A DNA stretch of 64,000 bases from Brienomyrus brachyistius (taxonomy: Eukaryota > Chordata > Actinopteri > Osteoglossiformes > Mormyridae), in assembly GCF_023856365.1 (NCBI RefSeq), contig NC_064540.1, forward strand, positions 3,221,501 through 3,285,500. The letters are read 5' to 3'. This document shows positions 49,525 to 62,646 of this stretch, in pieces. The position numbers were made by a program, and so were the translations under genes. The notes beneath the pieces are model-generated. The model was not told where the DNA came from. It was given only the letters and a program-made list of their open reading frames with translations, and did no database searches. Each line of letters starts with the position of its first letter. Within the stretch, counting starts at the first letter, position 1.

Positions 49525-52108
49525 TTGAATAATACGCTCCACCAGCTATTCTTCAGCAGCAGGTGGCTTTGTAAAGAATGAAGCACCTCACTTCAAAACG
49601 CAAGAAGCTGTAGTTTTATGCTTTTCCAGTATCTTCGTCAAGTTTTATATCCTCTTTACAAAAGCTGCCCTGACCCTGCGAGAAGCGTTTGTCTGTTTTT
49701 TCCTTCCCAGCACATACTTCCTCTGAGAAAGAGAAACAAAGAGGTTTTCTCCCTCCCTCTCTCCCTGCCCGCTCTCCCGGCTCCCTGCAGCCCCTTTTAC
49801 AGGTACTGTTCCCCAACCTCCCAGCTCTGTAGCATTCAATCCTCCTAGTGCCAGAATAAATACCCTCTCTCTCTCACACAGACATGTACACCCACACACA
49901 AATTACACAGTTTAACCTACAGCGTCTCACTCTGCTGGTAAAGCATGACAATGCAATCACCCCCCCCCCCCCCCCATGGTTCTCCATTACTCAGAGGGGG
50001 CCCAGGCGGCAGCCCTGCCCCTATGACAAACCTCGCCCATGACTTGTTGCCTGTCTCTCTGCCCCGGGAGGGTCATGGTTGGCTATATCAATTAATCATG
50101 GATTTGCCATGAATTGTTGGGGGGGGGGGGGGGGGGGTTCAGAAATGCCACAGAACACGAGGGCTCAGGTTTTGTAAGACGCTCGTTTGCAGACCGGTGC
50201 CTATTTCAGGTCAAGCTAAGTGGATCTGGCCACGTCTAATCTCGTGCAAAGTCTTCAGCTTCTTGAGGAAAATCAATGAGAGCTCTGCTAAAAACATGGA
50301 CCAATATTATACGAAAAATAAAACATTTAAACTTTTCCTTTAACACTAAAATATGGGATTGTTACATCATTATGGAGACAAAGCACGCTTCCGTTAACGT
50401 TGTACTTGTGCCTGCACAGTTAAATAATAATTTGCCTACAGATGGGGTATTTCTCTTGATTTATGTCTGTTAGAGATGGAAATTGATACCTAAAGGATTT
50501 TACCTTATATCATGGCGTTAAACTATCTCCAAGTTAATTTAAATCATCAGCAACATCCCCACAACCCTATACTGGATCAGAGGGTGGAGCATAAATAACA
50601 TGATATATATTATAATATTTTGCTACTTAACAATCAGGCAAAAGCATCCAAAGAAGTTTATTGCCAGTAAACCCCCGTGCTGTGGTTAGAGTCAGCATCT
50701 CTGGTCGCTGAACAGGGCATACCTGTAGTAAATATCGCACCTTTTCACTCTAACGCACATCCACCACCCTTTGTCACAAGGTCAGGAAGGTAAGATTACC
50801 AAAACAGATCTCAAACTCCTGCTTCATAGATCTGTGGAACTCCAAGAGAACCTTGCTAGCAAAGCACTCTGGGACACCGGGACATCTCAAACGTTGCTGT
50901 CTGTCAGCAGCTCCCTCATTTTACATATAATGGCCTTTTCTATACTTACCAGTTTCAAATATAGAGACTGCTTAAAGGATTGAAGCCTTAAGCCACTGCA
51001 CTAAGTGAGGAATCATTTAGGGTAGGTGGGTGTAACGTTTGGTGGGATTAACGCAATTAAGCGTGTAACATGATAATCGGGATGCCTAGCACATCTGCTT
51101 TCCTATTTCTGTCCGCTGCTGAACGCACCTTAAGTAATTCAGTTCAATTTATTTTTATATAGCGCCTTTCACAACAGAGTTGTGCCAAAGCACTTTACGT
51201 GGAGGTGATGTGATGATACATTAAACATCATTAGAGAGAGTAATACAAAACGGAAAAAAAGAAATTAAATAAAGAAAGACAGATGACAACGGAGGAGAGG
51301 AACCAAAAACTCACAAATAAAGAGAAAAAAAACTTCTGGGGGTGTAAGGTCAACTGGCTGCCCACCCCCCCTGGGCATACAGTGCTAACATTACTGGACA
51401 CAGAAAAGAGTGGACTTGCTTGCTAAAAGGTAGGTATATATGTAAGTTCAACAACATCCAGTCAATTTTGAAAAACACAAGGTACTCGTATTAATGTGAT
51501 GGAAGGCCTGCTTTTGGGTGACTACCCCAGACATAAATGACACAGGAGGAGTGAGGTAGAGAGAGAGAGAGAGAGAGAGAGAGTGCTCTGTGGCCATTTG
51601 GGAGGGTTCTGTGGGAACGACTCAACTTTTAACGGTCAATTGTTTACTACAGCAGTCAGGATAATGAACTCGGAAGCCTGGTCTAACGAGGTGTAAACAC
51701 TAATCTCAGCTGAAACGTCAGCCTTCATAAAGCATAGGAAAAGAAAATCCTGACAAATCAATAATTTATGTTGTCCCCTATTTTTACTGGCCTCCCCCAA
51801 AAATGTTCATAATTTGACATGTTAATTTGCTTCTAGTAACAGGCACGACAATGGGGGCACCTCAACAGTATGCAAAAACGGACTAGGTCCTTTCATCACA
51901 TTTCTTCAATATATTCATACACACGAAACTGAGAGTTGGTCACATAAATCCTGACATCCATGAATGAATTATTCCCACGTTAGTTTAAGCTGAGTATACC
52001 TTGACACCGTAAACCGTGGAATGTAGGAATTTAATCTTGGTTCCCACCTTCATTACAGAATCAATATGCAAAAATATATTCGACAGACTATTCTCTATAA
52101 CAATATTC
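49525..52108. other. Gene-free stretch
   Basis: C run 49960-49975, G run about 50119-50137, a teleost-type dispersed repeat word TTTATTTTTATATAGCGCC at about 51148, and (GA)n at 51558-51582. No gene recognised. Confidence 0.5.
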
Positions 52109-52409
52109 GGTAACGCTTTACATTAACTGCACCTTCATGATGCTTTTATATTGCATTCATAAAGCGTTCAGTACGCCTTCATAATGTATTCATTAAGTAT
52201 TCATAAAACATTCATAAACATTATGTATGTATACCTTAACATCCTAACATCCCTTAACAGCTGTAATATACATTAATAACAAACATTATATTATAATATT
52301 AACAAACATAATTGTATAATCATATAATGTTTGTTATAAATGCATATCAAATGCTTATGAATGTTCTATGAATGCATTATGAAAGTGAATTTAATGTAAA
52401 GCATTACTG
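52109..52409. mobile_element. TIR element (MITE-like), copy 1
   Basis: Starts GGTAACGCTTTACATTAA and ends TTAATGTAAAGCATTACTG, inverted ends matching at about 16 of 18 bases. AATATTC lies on both outer sides (52102-52108 and 52410-52416). The interior is AT-rich with repeated CATTCATAA words and no coding sequence. Copy 2 lies at 60285. Confidence 0.7.
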
Positions 52410-53174
52410 AATATTCATTATAAGACTCATTATAAGATGTTTTTTCTCGAAAGAAACATGTTTCATTGTGCCGTTCAAACAAAAGCAGGATGCCACCAGT
52501 CGTACTGTAACATAGGAGAGGTGAGGAATGAAATGGTGAGTTACTGCAAAAATAATCAGGCATCTGCTGCAGATTAGTGCTTTAGCTTTTTACAGCGTTA
52601 CAGAAAGATGACAGAAAGGTGAGATACTGTAAAAGATGGTGGAATTTTGGGGGCGAATGCTGGTATCGACTGTTATTGAACCATCTGATGACAGAGCAAA
52701 GCCAGCTTCTGAGAAGATACATAACCCCGCAGAATCGACGTGGCAGGTGTGGAGGACACTGGCTAAATCCTGATGCAATGCTTATGAAATTCACCGTGTT
52801 TTAAAGCACATTTAGAGGCTTAAATGGCCATTGAGTCCAGAGGCAAGTGCTAAGGGTGACGTTACTGAATACGAATGGCAGCTTTGACTTCATTATTAAA
52901 GATAAAATTGCTATTCACTTGGAAAAGTAGCACAGCTACTTTTCGCTACCAAATCATGTGTTTACATTTACAAGGGTGCCACTTTACAATGAGGCTACCC
53001 ATATAAAGGGCTTATGAATGGTTTATAATCTGGTTATTAATTAGGTTGTAACACTGTGAATTATAAATAGACAATTTTAAACAAGTTATAACACTGTTTT
53101 CTTTTTATTATTGAGTTACCATTTACAAGTGGCAAAAGGGAGCCTTATTGTGAAGTAGTACCTTCACAATTAAT

Positions 53175-53330
53175 ACATAGATGGATGGCACAGTGGTGCA
53201 GTGCTTAACACTGTTACTGTGTGTGTGGAGTTGGCATGTTCCCCCCCCGTGCTGATGTGGGGCTTCCTCTGAGTACGCTGGTGTCCCCCCCCCCCACACT
53301 CCAAAGACATGCTGAAGTTCATTAGAATTG

Positions 53331-53373
<43 letters not shown>

Positions 53374-53450
53374 CCTGCGATGGGTTGGTGCCGCATCCTG
53401 GGTTGTTGCCTGATTTGCACCTGTACCCTCCAGATCCACCATGAGCCCGC
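53175..53450 (+). repeat. Diverged DANA/mermaid-like SINE with internal (TG)n
   Basis: GGCACAGTGGTGCAGTG head, GGAGTTGGCATGTTCCCC, ACTCCAAAGACATGCTGAAG, a (TG)n at about 53334-53371, then CCTGCGATGGGTTGGTG. The B box is lost. Confidence 0.65.
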
Positions 53451-54299
53451 AAAGGACTTTTTTGTAACAGACTTATATAGTTCAAGAATGGAACTGTAAT
53501 GCGTGAAACAGCATAACCATGATACACCATGATACTGTACCTTGGGTATACCGCAGTATTTTCAGTTGGCAAAGATTTCACCACGATTATATAACACCGG
53601 GATAGTTATGCTCCTGAAAATGCCATCAAAATGCTGTATACTGCCGTATAATGTGTAGGAAATATGATATGTGAAAATTTACATGGCGCCTAAACTTAAT
53701 CTTAGCTTCATGTTCTAAACAGAATGCTTTGGTCAGAATCACCCCTCTGTAGCCACTGGACCCGGGACGCACAGACGATACACACACACACACTCACACC
53801 CAGAGTTTTTATTCGATAGACGGAATACATGCCAGGAGCTGAAGTAGGGATTCTTGCAGGGAGTGCTGCAAACAGCGAATTAGTTTTGCATTAATGATAA
53901 AATGCCATAATCCTCTTTTACTGTTATTATCCTGTTAAGCTTGCGTTTGCTGGTCGTCTCAGGAGCTGTTTCCCTGAGGGTGTTGTTAAAAAAAAAAAAA
54001 AAAAAACTCATATTAGGGTGACTCCAATATAAATATGACTATGCCCTTTTATACACCCCTGTGCTTGGAAGGAGCTCAAGCCAGAGCAGCTGTAAAATAA
54101 CAAAGCAGCAATCTGCTCTTTGCATAACAGAAGCTTCACTTTCGGATGAGGCAGAGAGGTTCATTTCTGAGGTCAGTCTCTTCAAATTAATTCCAGTGCA
54201 GGGCACTGTATGAGAATGATAGAGGTTGAAAAAAAGAAAATCAGTTGTAATCATGCCATCCTTGTTCTGAAACCCGTTTTTAAACCTGTTTTCACACAG
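53451..54299. other. Gene-free stretch
   Basis: AT-rich with an A run (53989-54006). No gene recognised. Confidence 0.5.
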
Positions 54300-54540
54300 A
54301 CCTGTACTCATATCTTTGTGGGGACCGTCCATTCATGTCTATGGGTAAAACCCTAATTCCAACAATGATAACCATAACTGCTTTTCAGCCGTAACCTTAT
54401 CTATAAGTAACCAAGTCTTTTCTCACGTAGTTTCTTGATTGCAGTTTCTCCTTTTGGGGACAGAAAAAATGCCCCCCCCACAGTATCAAAATAACAGGTT
54501 GTATGTGGTGTATATCTGACCCACACACAGACACACACAC
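54300..54540 (+). repeat. TGTGGGGACC repeat copy
   Basis: TTTGTGGGGACCGTCCATTC, TAACCTTATCTATAAGTAACC and a CCCCCACAGTATCAAAATAA end, then a CA tract, as in the other copies. Confidence 0.7.
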
Positions 54541-57170
54541 ACCCCCACCACCATCTGATCTGCGCCCACAGGATTGGAAGGAACATGACCAATGGCAGCT
54601 AGGTTAACCAAATTTTGGGCCGGGCCTGGATATACAGACCTAGTTGCACTGCTAGTGTGGACCAGCGGCTTCTACAGTTATTGATATGGCCTCAGGTCTC
54701 CACGGATCAATCCCAGAAGACATAGCCAGTGATTTGGTTCCTCTAACCAAAGTCTGTGATTGTGAGCTTTTGTTACCCTTGCCTTGTACCCTGTGCATCC
54801 TCGAATCGCACCCAGGCCACCCCCATGACCCTGGACTGGATTAGTGGTCAAAAGATGGATGGAGATAAATGATAAGAATTCATACAAGCTTGTCAGTAGT
54901 TTGTCAGATGTTAGAGAACATGTATGGATCACTGCCTTCCTGGCTGATCACTTCTATGCTGAATACAGGTGTATAGGCAGGTGTAATTCTAACAATAGTG
55001 GTCAAGTATCAAAATGTTCAGACATGCGCTACATTTCATTCCGATATTAAGTGTAATTAGACTGACCCTGCAATCGAATGCAGGAGAAACAGGACTTTTG
55101 CTGGAGTAAGATCATTTGAGAGTTCTTGTCCTGAATACTCAATTGATTTCAAAAGCACTGCATATATTAGACCATGACTAATTAATTCCAAGGGGGGTGG
55201 GGGGGTAAGGACAGGGGCAGTGGATCAGTGATATAAGATATTTTAGCCTTGTGCTTGGCACTGGGCGAGAGGGCTGCCTGTCCCACTCTAACATCTGCCG
55301 AGGAGTAATGATCACTATGATTCCCTATGCAAATTTAAGCCTCTGATGCTACAATTTTTTTATGTCTCTCTCTCTTTAAAAAAAAAAAACCTAATTACTG
55401 AATCCGTTACACCATAAAAACATAAGTTTCTATCTATTATAATATGTTTGCCATAATCTAAAGTTTATCATTTACATTTATAGCACTGTCTCCTGGATAA
55501 GCTGTTAAGGAAGCTGGATGAATGGACAGATGTATGGATGGATGGATCATACAAGAATCTATATGACTATATATATATACACTGCGGCCATGACTCATAA
55601 CCAGTAAAAATTAAATTTGACTTATGAGAAGAATGCACAGTGGAGCATAAAAATTGGATTACCCTGTTCTCCATTTAGATTTAAATGTAAATTCCCGCAT
55701 CCAGCCAACATGCACACATATAAAGCAAGTCAATTATAATAAAGCTACAATACAATCATCACAGCCTCAAGATGTGTTTGTCCCCCCCCCGTCCTCCTTG
55801 TTGCGGTGACGCTGCTGATTTGTTTTGAAGAAAAGAAGAAAAGAAATTCCAAAAGGCTCCCGTCAGAGATGGATGGGAGCTGAGGGGCACGTCCGACTGA
55901 AGTGACGAGGAACCAGGAGTTTTAAAATATACCAAAGTCGAAAGTGTGAGCCCTTCCTAGGTGCGTCCCACAATGGATCATGGTCATTGGAGTTTCAGAA
56001 AAAATGCTGAGGACACTGAGGACTTGACTGAGCCATGGTGGGCATGGGGATGTCGGTGACACCGCGCCTGGAACACGAGAGAAACCATTTCCAAATTCCG
56101 TCAGCTTTGATGATGAGGATTACATGTAATCTTATCAAACAGTAACAGTGGAGAGGGGAAAACAACACAAAATCAAAACAACCAAATTCAGAGTCCTCTC
56201 TGTTCCTTTGCCATCAGTGTCTTCCTTCATGCTAATTAGTGACTTTCTTCACATCCCCAGGCTCATAAAAGAGCCAATCAACTTCAGCGGGGAGATAGCG
56301 GTCTCGCTCAGTCACCCTTTACATTTCCTTTTACTGACCCTGAAGGAAGTCTAATGAAAAGGAGGCCCGTTACAGAGCAGCCAGCCGGCTTAAAGCCCCT
56401 GTCCCATGCTGAGAAAAGTCTCTCATTCCTCCAAGCCATCCCGCCCACCTCCCCGTATCAAACGACTAATTAGCTCACACCAGGAGATCAGATTCACACT
56501 TGACCAAACTATCCTGGTCACAAGCTTCCTTGACGTGAAAAAAGAAACACGAAAGCAATTGTTCGCTAAATATCTTTCATTATACCCCAAAATGTGGACA
56601 GTGTATATCCATCCCTTGTTCTACCTCATATATTAACTCCATTAATCCAAATGAATCGTTTAATTAACCTCTTAATGGAGAAAAACATCTTGACAAGGAA
56701 AAACATTTTCTATGAATTGTTTATAAATGTTCCAATTTAAGGCATCCTTGCTGTTCGTGTGGTTTAATGACTGCTTGCGCAGAGAGGGGAACCGTCATTA
56801 AGGAATCAGCGGGATTCTGAAGTTTCGAATGCACACGGCGTACTTGACATGCAAATAGCTTTCTAGAAGATTTCCCCGCTTCCACAACTGAGAACCATGA
56901 TACAGGCTATTTTTCCAAGTTGCACATCTGCACATTCAAAACATGAATGGGAGAAGATATCCATGACGTGCAAGCCATGGAAGTCATGAAATTTCACGGG
57001 AAAAAGTCATCATTGACTCTTTAAAAAAGATAGAAAAAGTACAATTGGGTTTTGTGGGTCAAGACAAAGAATGACACCATAGATGTATCACCCAGTCACC
57101 TACATATATCCATCCATCCATCTTCCATAACAGTAACACTTGTCAAAGTCTTAGCCTGAAGCATTAATAT
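54541..57170. other. Gene-free stretch
   Basis: A SINE 3' end remnant (about 54790-54860: ACCCCCATGACCCTGGACTG, then GATGGATGG), a short TAT repeat near 55568 and a (CCAT)n at 57110. No gene recognised. Confidence 0.5.
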
Positions 57171-57490
57171 CTATCCATCCATTTTCCAAATGGCTTATCC
57201 TATCTCGGAGCCTATCTCGGAAGCATTGGGCACGAGGCAGGGAATAACCCAGGATGGGGGGCCAGCCCATCGCAGGGCACACTTACATAGCATTCACTCA
57301 CACAGGCACACCTACGGGTAATTTAGCAACTCCAATTAGCCTCAGTATGTTTTTGGACTGGGGGGGGGGGGGGGGAACCGGAGTACCCGAAGGAAACCCC
57401 ACGACGACATGGGGAGAACATGCAGACTCCACACACATGTGACCCAACAGTGAGACAACAGTGCTAACCACTGCACCACCATGCCACCCC
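57171..57490 (-). mobile_element. DANA/mermaid-like SINE, inverted, with TSD
   Basis: Runs from (CCAT)n to the head CATGCCACCCC. The 11-bp AGCATTAATAT is present at 57160-57170 and 57491-57501. It is shorter than the other two copies because the B-box segment (GGTTCGAGTC region) is deleted near 57445; a G run interrupts it at about 57360-57376. Confidence 0.85.
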
Positions 57491-57501
57491 AGCATTAATA
57501 T

Positions 57502-60284
57502 TAAGGATGATATTCCTAAAATACCTTTTAAGCTCTTGAATACATTGTTTGGCAGAACAAGCAAAGACACACACTTATCACGATTCGTAAAGCTGGTGGA
57601 TTTTACACCCACAGCTACACCAATCAATGCTTGAAATAAAAACAACATGATGAATATTTCAGATATTACCACATTACCTTTATATTGCAATTCGTCACAC
57701 GTACTCATGCACAAATGCACACGTTAATTCCCAGCGAGATTCTTTTTGCATCAAGCGATTTCCATTGAAATGAGCCTTAAGTAAGGTATACTCAAAGGCC
57801 TATGATTATGATTGGGGCTCTTTGTCTTTCCTGCTTTTCCTCAGATGAACAGATGTCTTTTTTATTGAGAGAATCCCAATTACGCGCAGCCCAGTCCCAG
57901 GGTAGAGATTTTAAATAACACGGCACATCTTGGTTGGGCTTGCCATGAACACGCTGTACAGCAGCACTCGAATAATTAGCAGCTTCCACATCAAAACAAA
58001 AACTCAACGCAACTGACGGCAAAAGTTTTTGTACAGTGCAAACTAGAAGCCTTGCATCCATATTTATGGATTTGTTAGCCTAATGGTCTTCATAGCATCC
58101 ACTTGCTTAACATGATAACACAATGAAGATTGTCAACTTGACAAACATGTTGATCTCAAGAAAGGTAGACAGTAAGACCCAATGCAGCAGGTGCTTGTAG
58201 CAAGTACAGCAGTGAAGGATTGTTATTGTGGACAGATTGCACAAAGTATACTTGTGTCAAATTTGTATTTAGTGACTATTAAAGTCACTAAAACCTTAGT
58301 CCTAAGCAGTGAACATTATGACATATATATGCACTTGAGTGAGTAGCCCTGAAACTTCACACCCCATGCATGCACCGGTTTCTTGCTGCAGTCTGAAAAC
58401 ATGCAGTTTGGTGAGTCAGGGTCTGTGTGATGATTGGTAATGCTAATGCTAACTATGACAACCTTAACCCCCACCCTGCCCTAACCAGAACCAAAAGTAA
58501 CCAAACAAAATACAAGAGGTTTTGCATTTTTAATTTCAGTCATACATTTTTATAAAATAGTGTCCTCCCATATACAGTAGGGACCAGGAAACTGGGCAAA
58601 GATGGGCATTCATCATGTTGTGGGGACATTTGGTCCCCACAAGGTAAGGTATACCTAGACCACACGCACACACACACCACATGCACTCACACACACGACA
58701 TGAATAATACACCAGGCAACATTATTCTAAACATGACCCAGCAGACGCTTCTTCTTCTGCTGGTCATTTTAAACAGATTGGCGGGTAGGGGCATGTTCAA
58801 AGGGGATCAATCTTCCTTTTTTAAAGCTCTTTCAAGGGATTTTAGAATGTGTCCCCCGGACTTCTGCATGTAATCCGAATCCTAATAAAAGTGGTAATTA
58901 ATCCCCGTGAGTTACAGTGAGGACTCTGTGCTCACCGCTCTGGAGACAGAGAAGTGCAGGCTGGTCACAGCAACTGACAGCTATTAATTATGCTCGAAAT
59001 TTCACTGCCAGAAATAAAGACATACTTAGCAAGTAGAGCGTAGCTTGCATTCTTTTGGTCATTAATTGAACTGTTAGTATTTGAAGGTAAATTCACAATA
59101 CTCTTATTTTGAGAAAGTAGCTGCCCATTACCCTTGAATTTATCCCATTTGTCCTGGTGAGGATTACAAATGCAGTGCAACACTAAACCCCCTCCCCCCA
59201 TTCAGAAGTGCCACTAGAGATTTTAGACCCATGAAAGAATCATATTGGGCCCCCAACCCAGATAAATCCAATTATGTTTAAATTTTTAGGTCCCCTGTCA
59301 CCCAGGGATACAGAATACAGCTCTTCCGGAGCCAAATGATCAATATATTCTCCACAGCATGTCAAGGGTCTGTCCTAAGGCCCCCGAATGGGGCTGGCCA
59401 AGGGATTTTTAGGGCTCTTTGGACCAACCCAGAATTTTGATTTAAAGGGCCAGTGACTCTACTCACTGCCAAGGAGCCTGATATTATAGCTTACATCACC
59501 AGGGTTAGGGGTTCAATGCCCACCTCTGATTCTGTGCATGAGTTGCAATTTAGTCCGGTAAGGCCAGTTGAGACCTCATAAGCTCATTGTATTGACATTT
59601 ATACTACAGTACAATACCATTAATTCCCAAAACATAACACAAAGTAAATAACAATGGCAAGCCAACTGAATTTGATAAAATACTTTCAAATAAAAAAAGT
59701 AAATATGCTAACTGTTTTTCTAAAGGTCAACATGCTTCTTTTCGTTGTCATTTATTATACAAATAGCCTTAACATTTAATTAATCAGGCCTGAAACAATT
59801 CACCAGGCTCAAAGCACCAGTGATAAATATTTTACATTGTGTCATACAAAAAACTGACTCATACTGTATGTCAGTTTCATTGTAGATATTCTCCTGCTGA
59901 AAGGTGATGACAATGCATCCATTTAGAAACCCACCAGGAAAACTGAGATTATTGATGTTCTCTAGCACTGAAGTCATATGAAAAAAAACTATTAGCCTGC
60001 CAGTGCATGTCTTCCTAGAATGTAGAAAGGGTGAAAACCCAGTGTAATTAAAAATGACATGTTGACAAATTCTTAAAAAGGGATTTGCAAAAGAAGTTTG
60101 TCTCTCTTAGTTGTAACAGAGAATATAATTATAAGCTACCAAGGAAGCAACTGAATTTAAACTGAGAATTTAACAAAGAACACACATGAAAAACAGAAAT
60201 TGTGACAAAAGCCTGTAAGGATCAAATCAGATCTGCCAGAACTAAAGCGTTCTTAAAAGAAAGAATATTAGTACTGAAAATGAT
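57502..60284. other. Mostly gene-free stretch
   Basis: Contains a TGTGGGGACC family copy at about 58430-58665 whose right end reads GGTCCCCACAAGGTAAGGTA, then a short CA tract. No gene recognised. Confidence 0.5.
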
Positions 60285-60538
60285 TGGTAATACTTTTTAA
60301 CTGCAGCGTCATAATGCATTCATTACGCATTCATAGAACATTTAGTGCACCTTCATAATGCATGTATAGAACATTCAGAAGCAGCATGTAAATATACCTT
60401 AACACCCTAACATCCCTCAACAGCTTTAATAAACATTAACAACAAACATTGTGTAATAATAACAAACATTGCAATCATATAATGTTTATTAATGTATATG
60501 AATGCATAATAAGGGGGCAGTTAATGTGAAGCATTACC
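60285..60538. mobile_element. TIR element (MITE-like), copy 2
   Basis: Starts GGTAATACTTTTTAACTGCA and ends TTAATGTGAAGCATTACC, with the internal words CATAATGCATTCATTA and CAATCATATAATGTTTATTA shared with copy 1 at 52109. No clear target duplication. Confidence 0.6.
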
Positions 60539-62231
60539 AAATTATTTAAGCAGTTTACATTATTTAAAAAGAAAACTGTCTTTTAGTCCAATTTTTAAAT
60601 AAATGGTTTTCACCTGCAATGTTATGTACCAAACCATTACTTTGAAGTATAGGGAAAGTACATAATGATTTCCTGACTTAAGGAACTAACATTCAGTTAT
60701 TCTTTTGTGGAATAACTGATGTAGGCTTAAATGGCCATAACTTTGGCTGCCAGGGCTGTAAGAGATCACTGTGGTTTTGATAATAGGGGTGACTTCAGCA
60801 GAAGACTGAAATTGCTGGACCTTCCTGAGTCCTGTTGGCTAAAGAAGATACTTGCATGGACATCTAAGGACATCGTGAAGGTGAGTGCATGCTACTCAAC
60901 TGGGCCGCCTGCCCGTTGCTTTGAGGCAGATTAACAATTACAAATGCTCTGACTTCAATGGTCAATCGTAGGAGCGTAGGAGCAGTAATTTAGGACAGAA
61001 CCACACAAACCCATTATTTCACGTAAAGATTCTCCTTTGTCAGAAGAACAAAAAACGCAACCAATAGTAGTAGGAAAAGTCTTAGCAAACGGCAATCTTT
61101 TAATTTAGTTGAATGTCAGAATCAGGCTTGCTGGCAGACATGGGGAACCCTCCATCTTTGCACACTTTGTCCTCTTAAGGTTCATGCCTTGCAATATAAC
61201 CAATAGCTTATTAATCAAAAATTTGTTAACTAATTAACCGCTGTTTTCCTAAAAGCATCATTTAAGTCCTTAAATTTCCCTGGACTATTGAAACATAAAA
61301 AGATTACATTATGATGTGATGTGACTGACCCAACATTAGCAATGATAAAGCATACAGAAAACAGAACACCTAACCCAATTCTAAAGGAAAATGCGACTGG
61401 TAGCTATGGAATTCCAACTCTCCTAGATTAAACCCTTTAAATTCCTGAAACTGTTCTTAATGGTAAATAATTCTATACAGTATCATGGAAATAAAATGGG
61501 CTTGGAGTCCTTTAAATAAAGATCTATGCATGTTTAATGGCTTGCCACATGTTTGCTCAGCCGAAAAGCAAGCATAGAATGAGAGTATTCATTTGGGCTG
61601 ACCCCTCAGCTAACGACATACCATTTCAACAGCAATTACAGAGCAATTACACCCATTATTGGCCAGCTAGTGATTTATGCAGTTCGCAGCATAGTTTCTT
61701 TACTAATTATGCACAATATAGGGACGGTAGAATGTCCTCCCACAGAAAAGGGCTGATGGCAAGGCTAACTATGCTTCCTCTCGGCGGCAGTGCCTGCCAC
61801 CCGTTTACCTAAAAGCAGCTTAAAAGGCATATTGCTCTCCAGTGAAAGCAACAAGGACTATTCTATTAGAGACATGAGAATGTTTCAGCGGTGGCAGTCT
61901 GCCGATCTGGGGCTGTAATCAAAACTGATGGTGTCTTTGCAGGTTGAACTCCTGTAGGGGAATCAGGGGAGCCATTCATGGCGAGCTTGTGTCAACAGAG
62001 GCATTACCAACTGGCCTGTTTGTACTTCCCTGGAAGCACACTGTCAACGTCAACAAGCCCACCCAATAATAACTGAATTATAATAAGGTGCTAGTTGACT
62101 GAAGGGAAACACCCAGTTTTGAATCTTTTATTTATTATTTACTAAAAGTCCTCAATGAACAACATTATCACAAGGTCAGTAAATACTAAGCCCACTATCA
62201 ATGACGGTCATTCAATCACTGGGTATTTTAG
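60539..62231. other. Gene-free stretch
   Basis: AT-rich. Short open frames on the plus strand at 60731-60934 and 61537-61812 have no recognisable domain. Confidence 0.5.
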
Positions 62232-62646
62232 TAGGGCTGGCAAAATTAGGGCATTAATCACTGCAATTAATTTTAAATATGTGACAAGTTAAAACGAAGT
62301 ACCACAATTAACTCGATTAACATAATTAATGCGCTTAACGCAATTAACGATGTCATCGCGCAGTGCATTATGAGGCAACCACATAAACCATATAAATGAC
62401 TGCTAGACACTTTTTTGTACCGCTATCATTCATGATCTACTACATTGTTATATCTGAAAAGTACATCCTTTTGTGATTATTCTACATTAGTTTAGTGACT
62501 GATTTTACATTTAAATATGCATTATAATAAGCTTTAGTCTTAAGAAGAAGTTTTTAATCGAAATTAATCCAGATTAATTTTTCGTAAAATTTGCAATTAC
62601 TTTTTTACTTTGCGACTGCTAATTTTTTAATCGACTGACAGCCCTA
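62232..62646. mobile_element. hAT-like non-autonomous element, 415 bp
   Basis: Ends are TAGGGCTGGCAA and its imperfect inverse CTGACAGCCCTA. The interior is AT-rich with repeated TTAATGCGCTTAACGCAATT-type words near the left side. Flanks ATTTTAGT and TATTTAGT look like an imperfect 8-bp duplication. No transposase frame. Confidence 0.6.

Noticed and set aside
60731..60934. Plus-strand open frame ending near a GTGAGT donor-like site (about 60880)
   Set aside because: No family resemblance, no matching acceptor or neighbouring exon, and such sites are common by chance in 64 kb.
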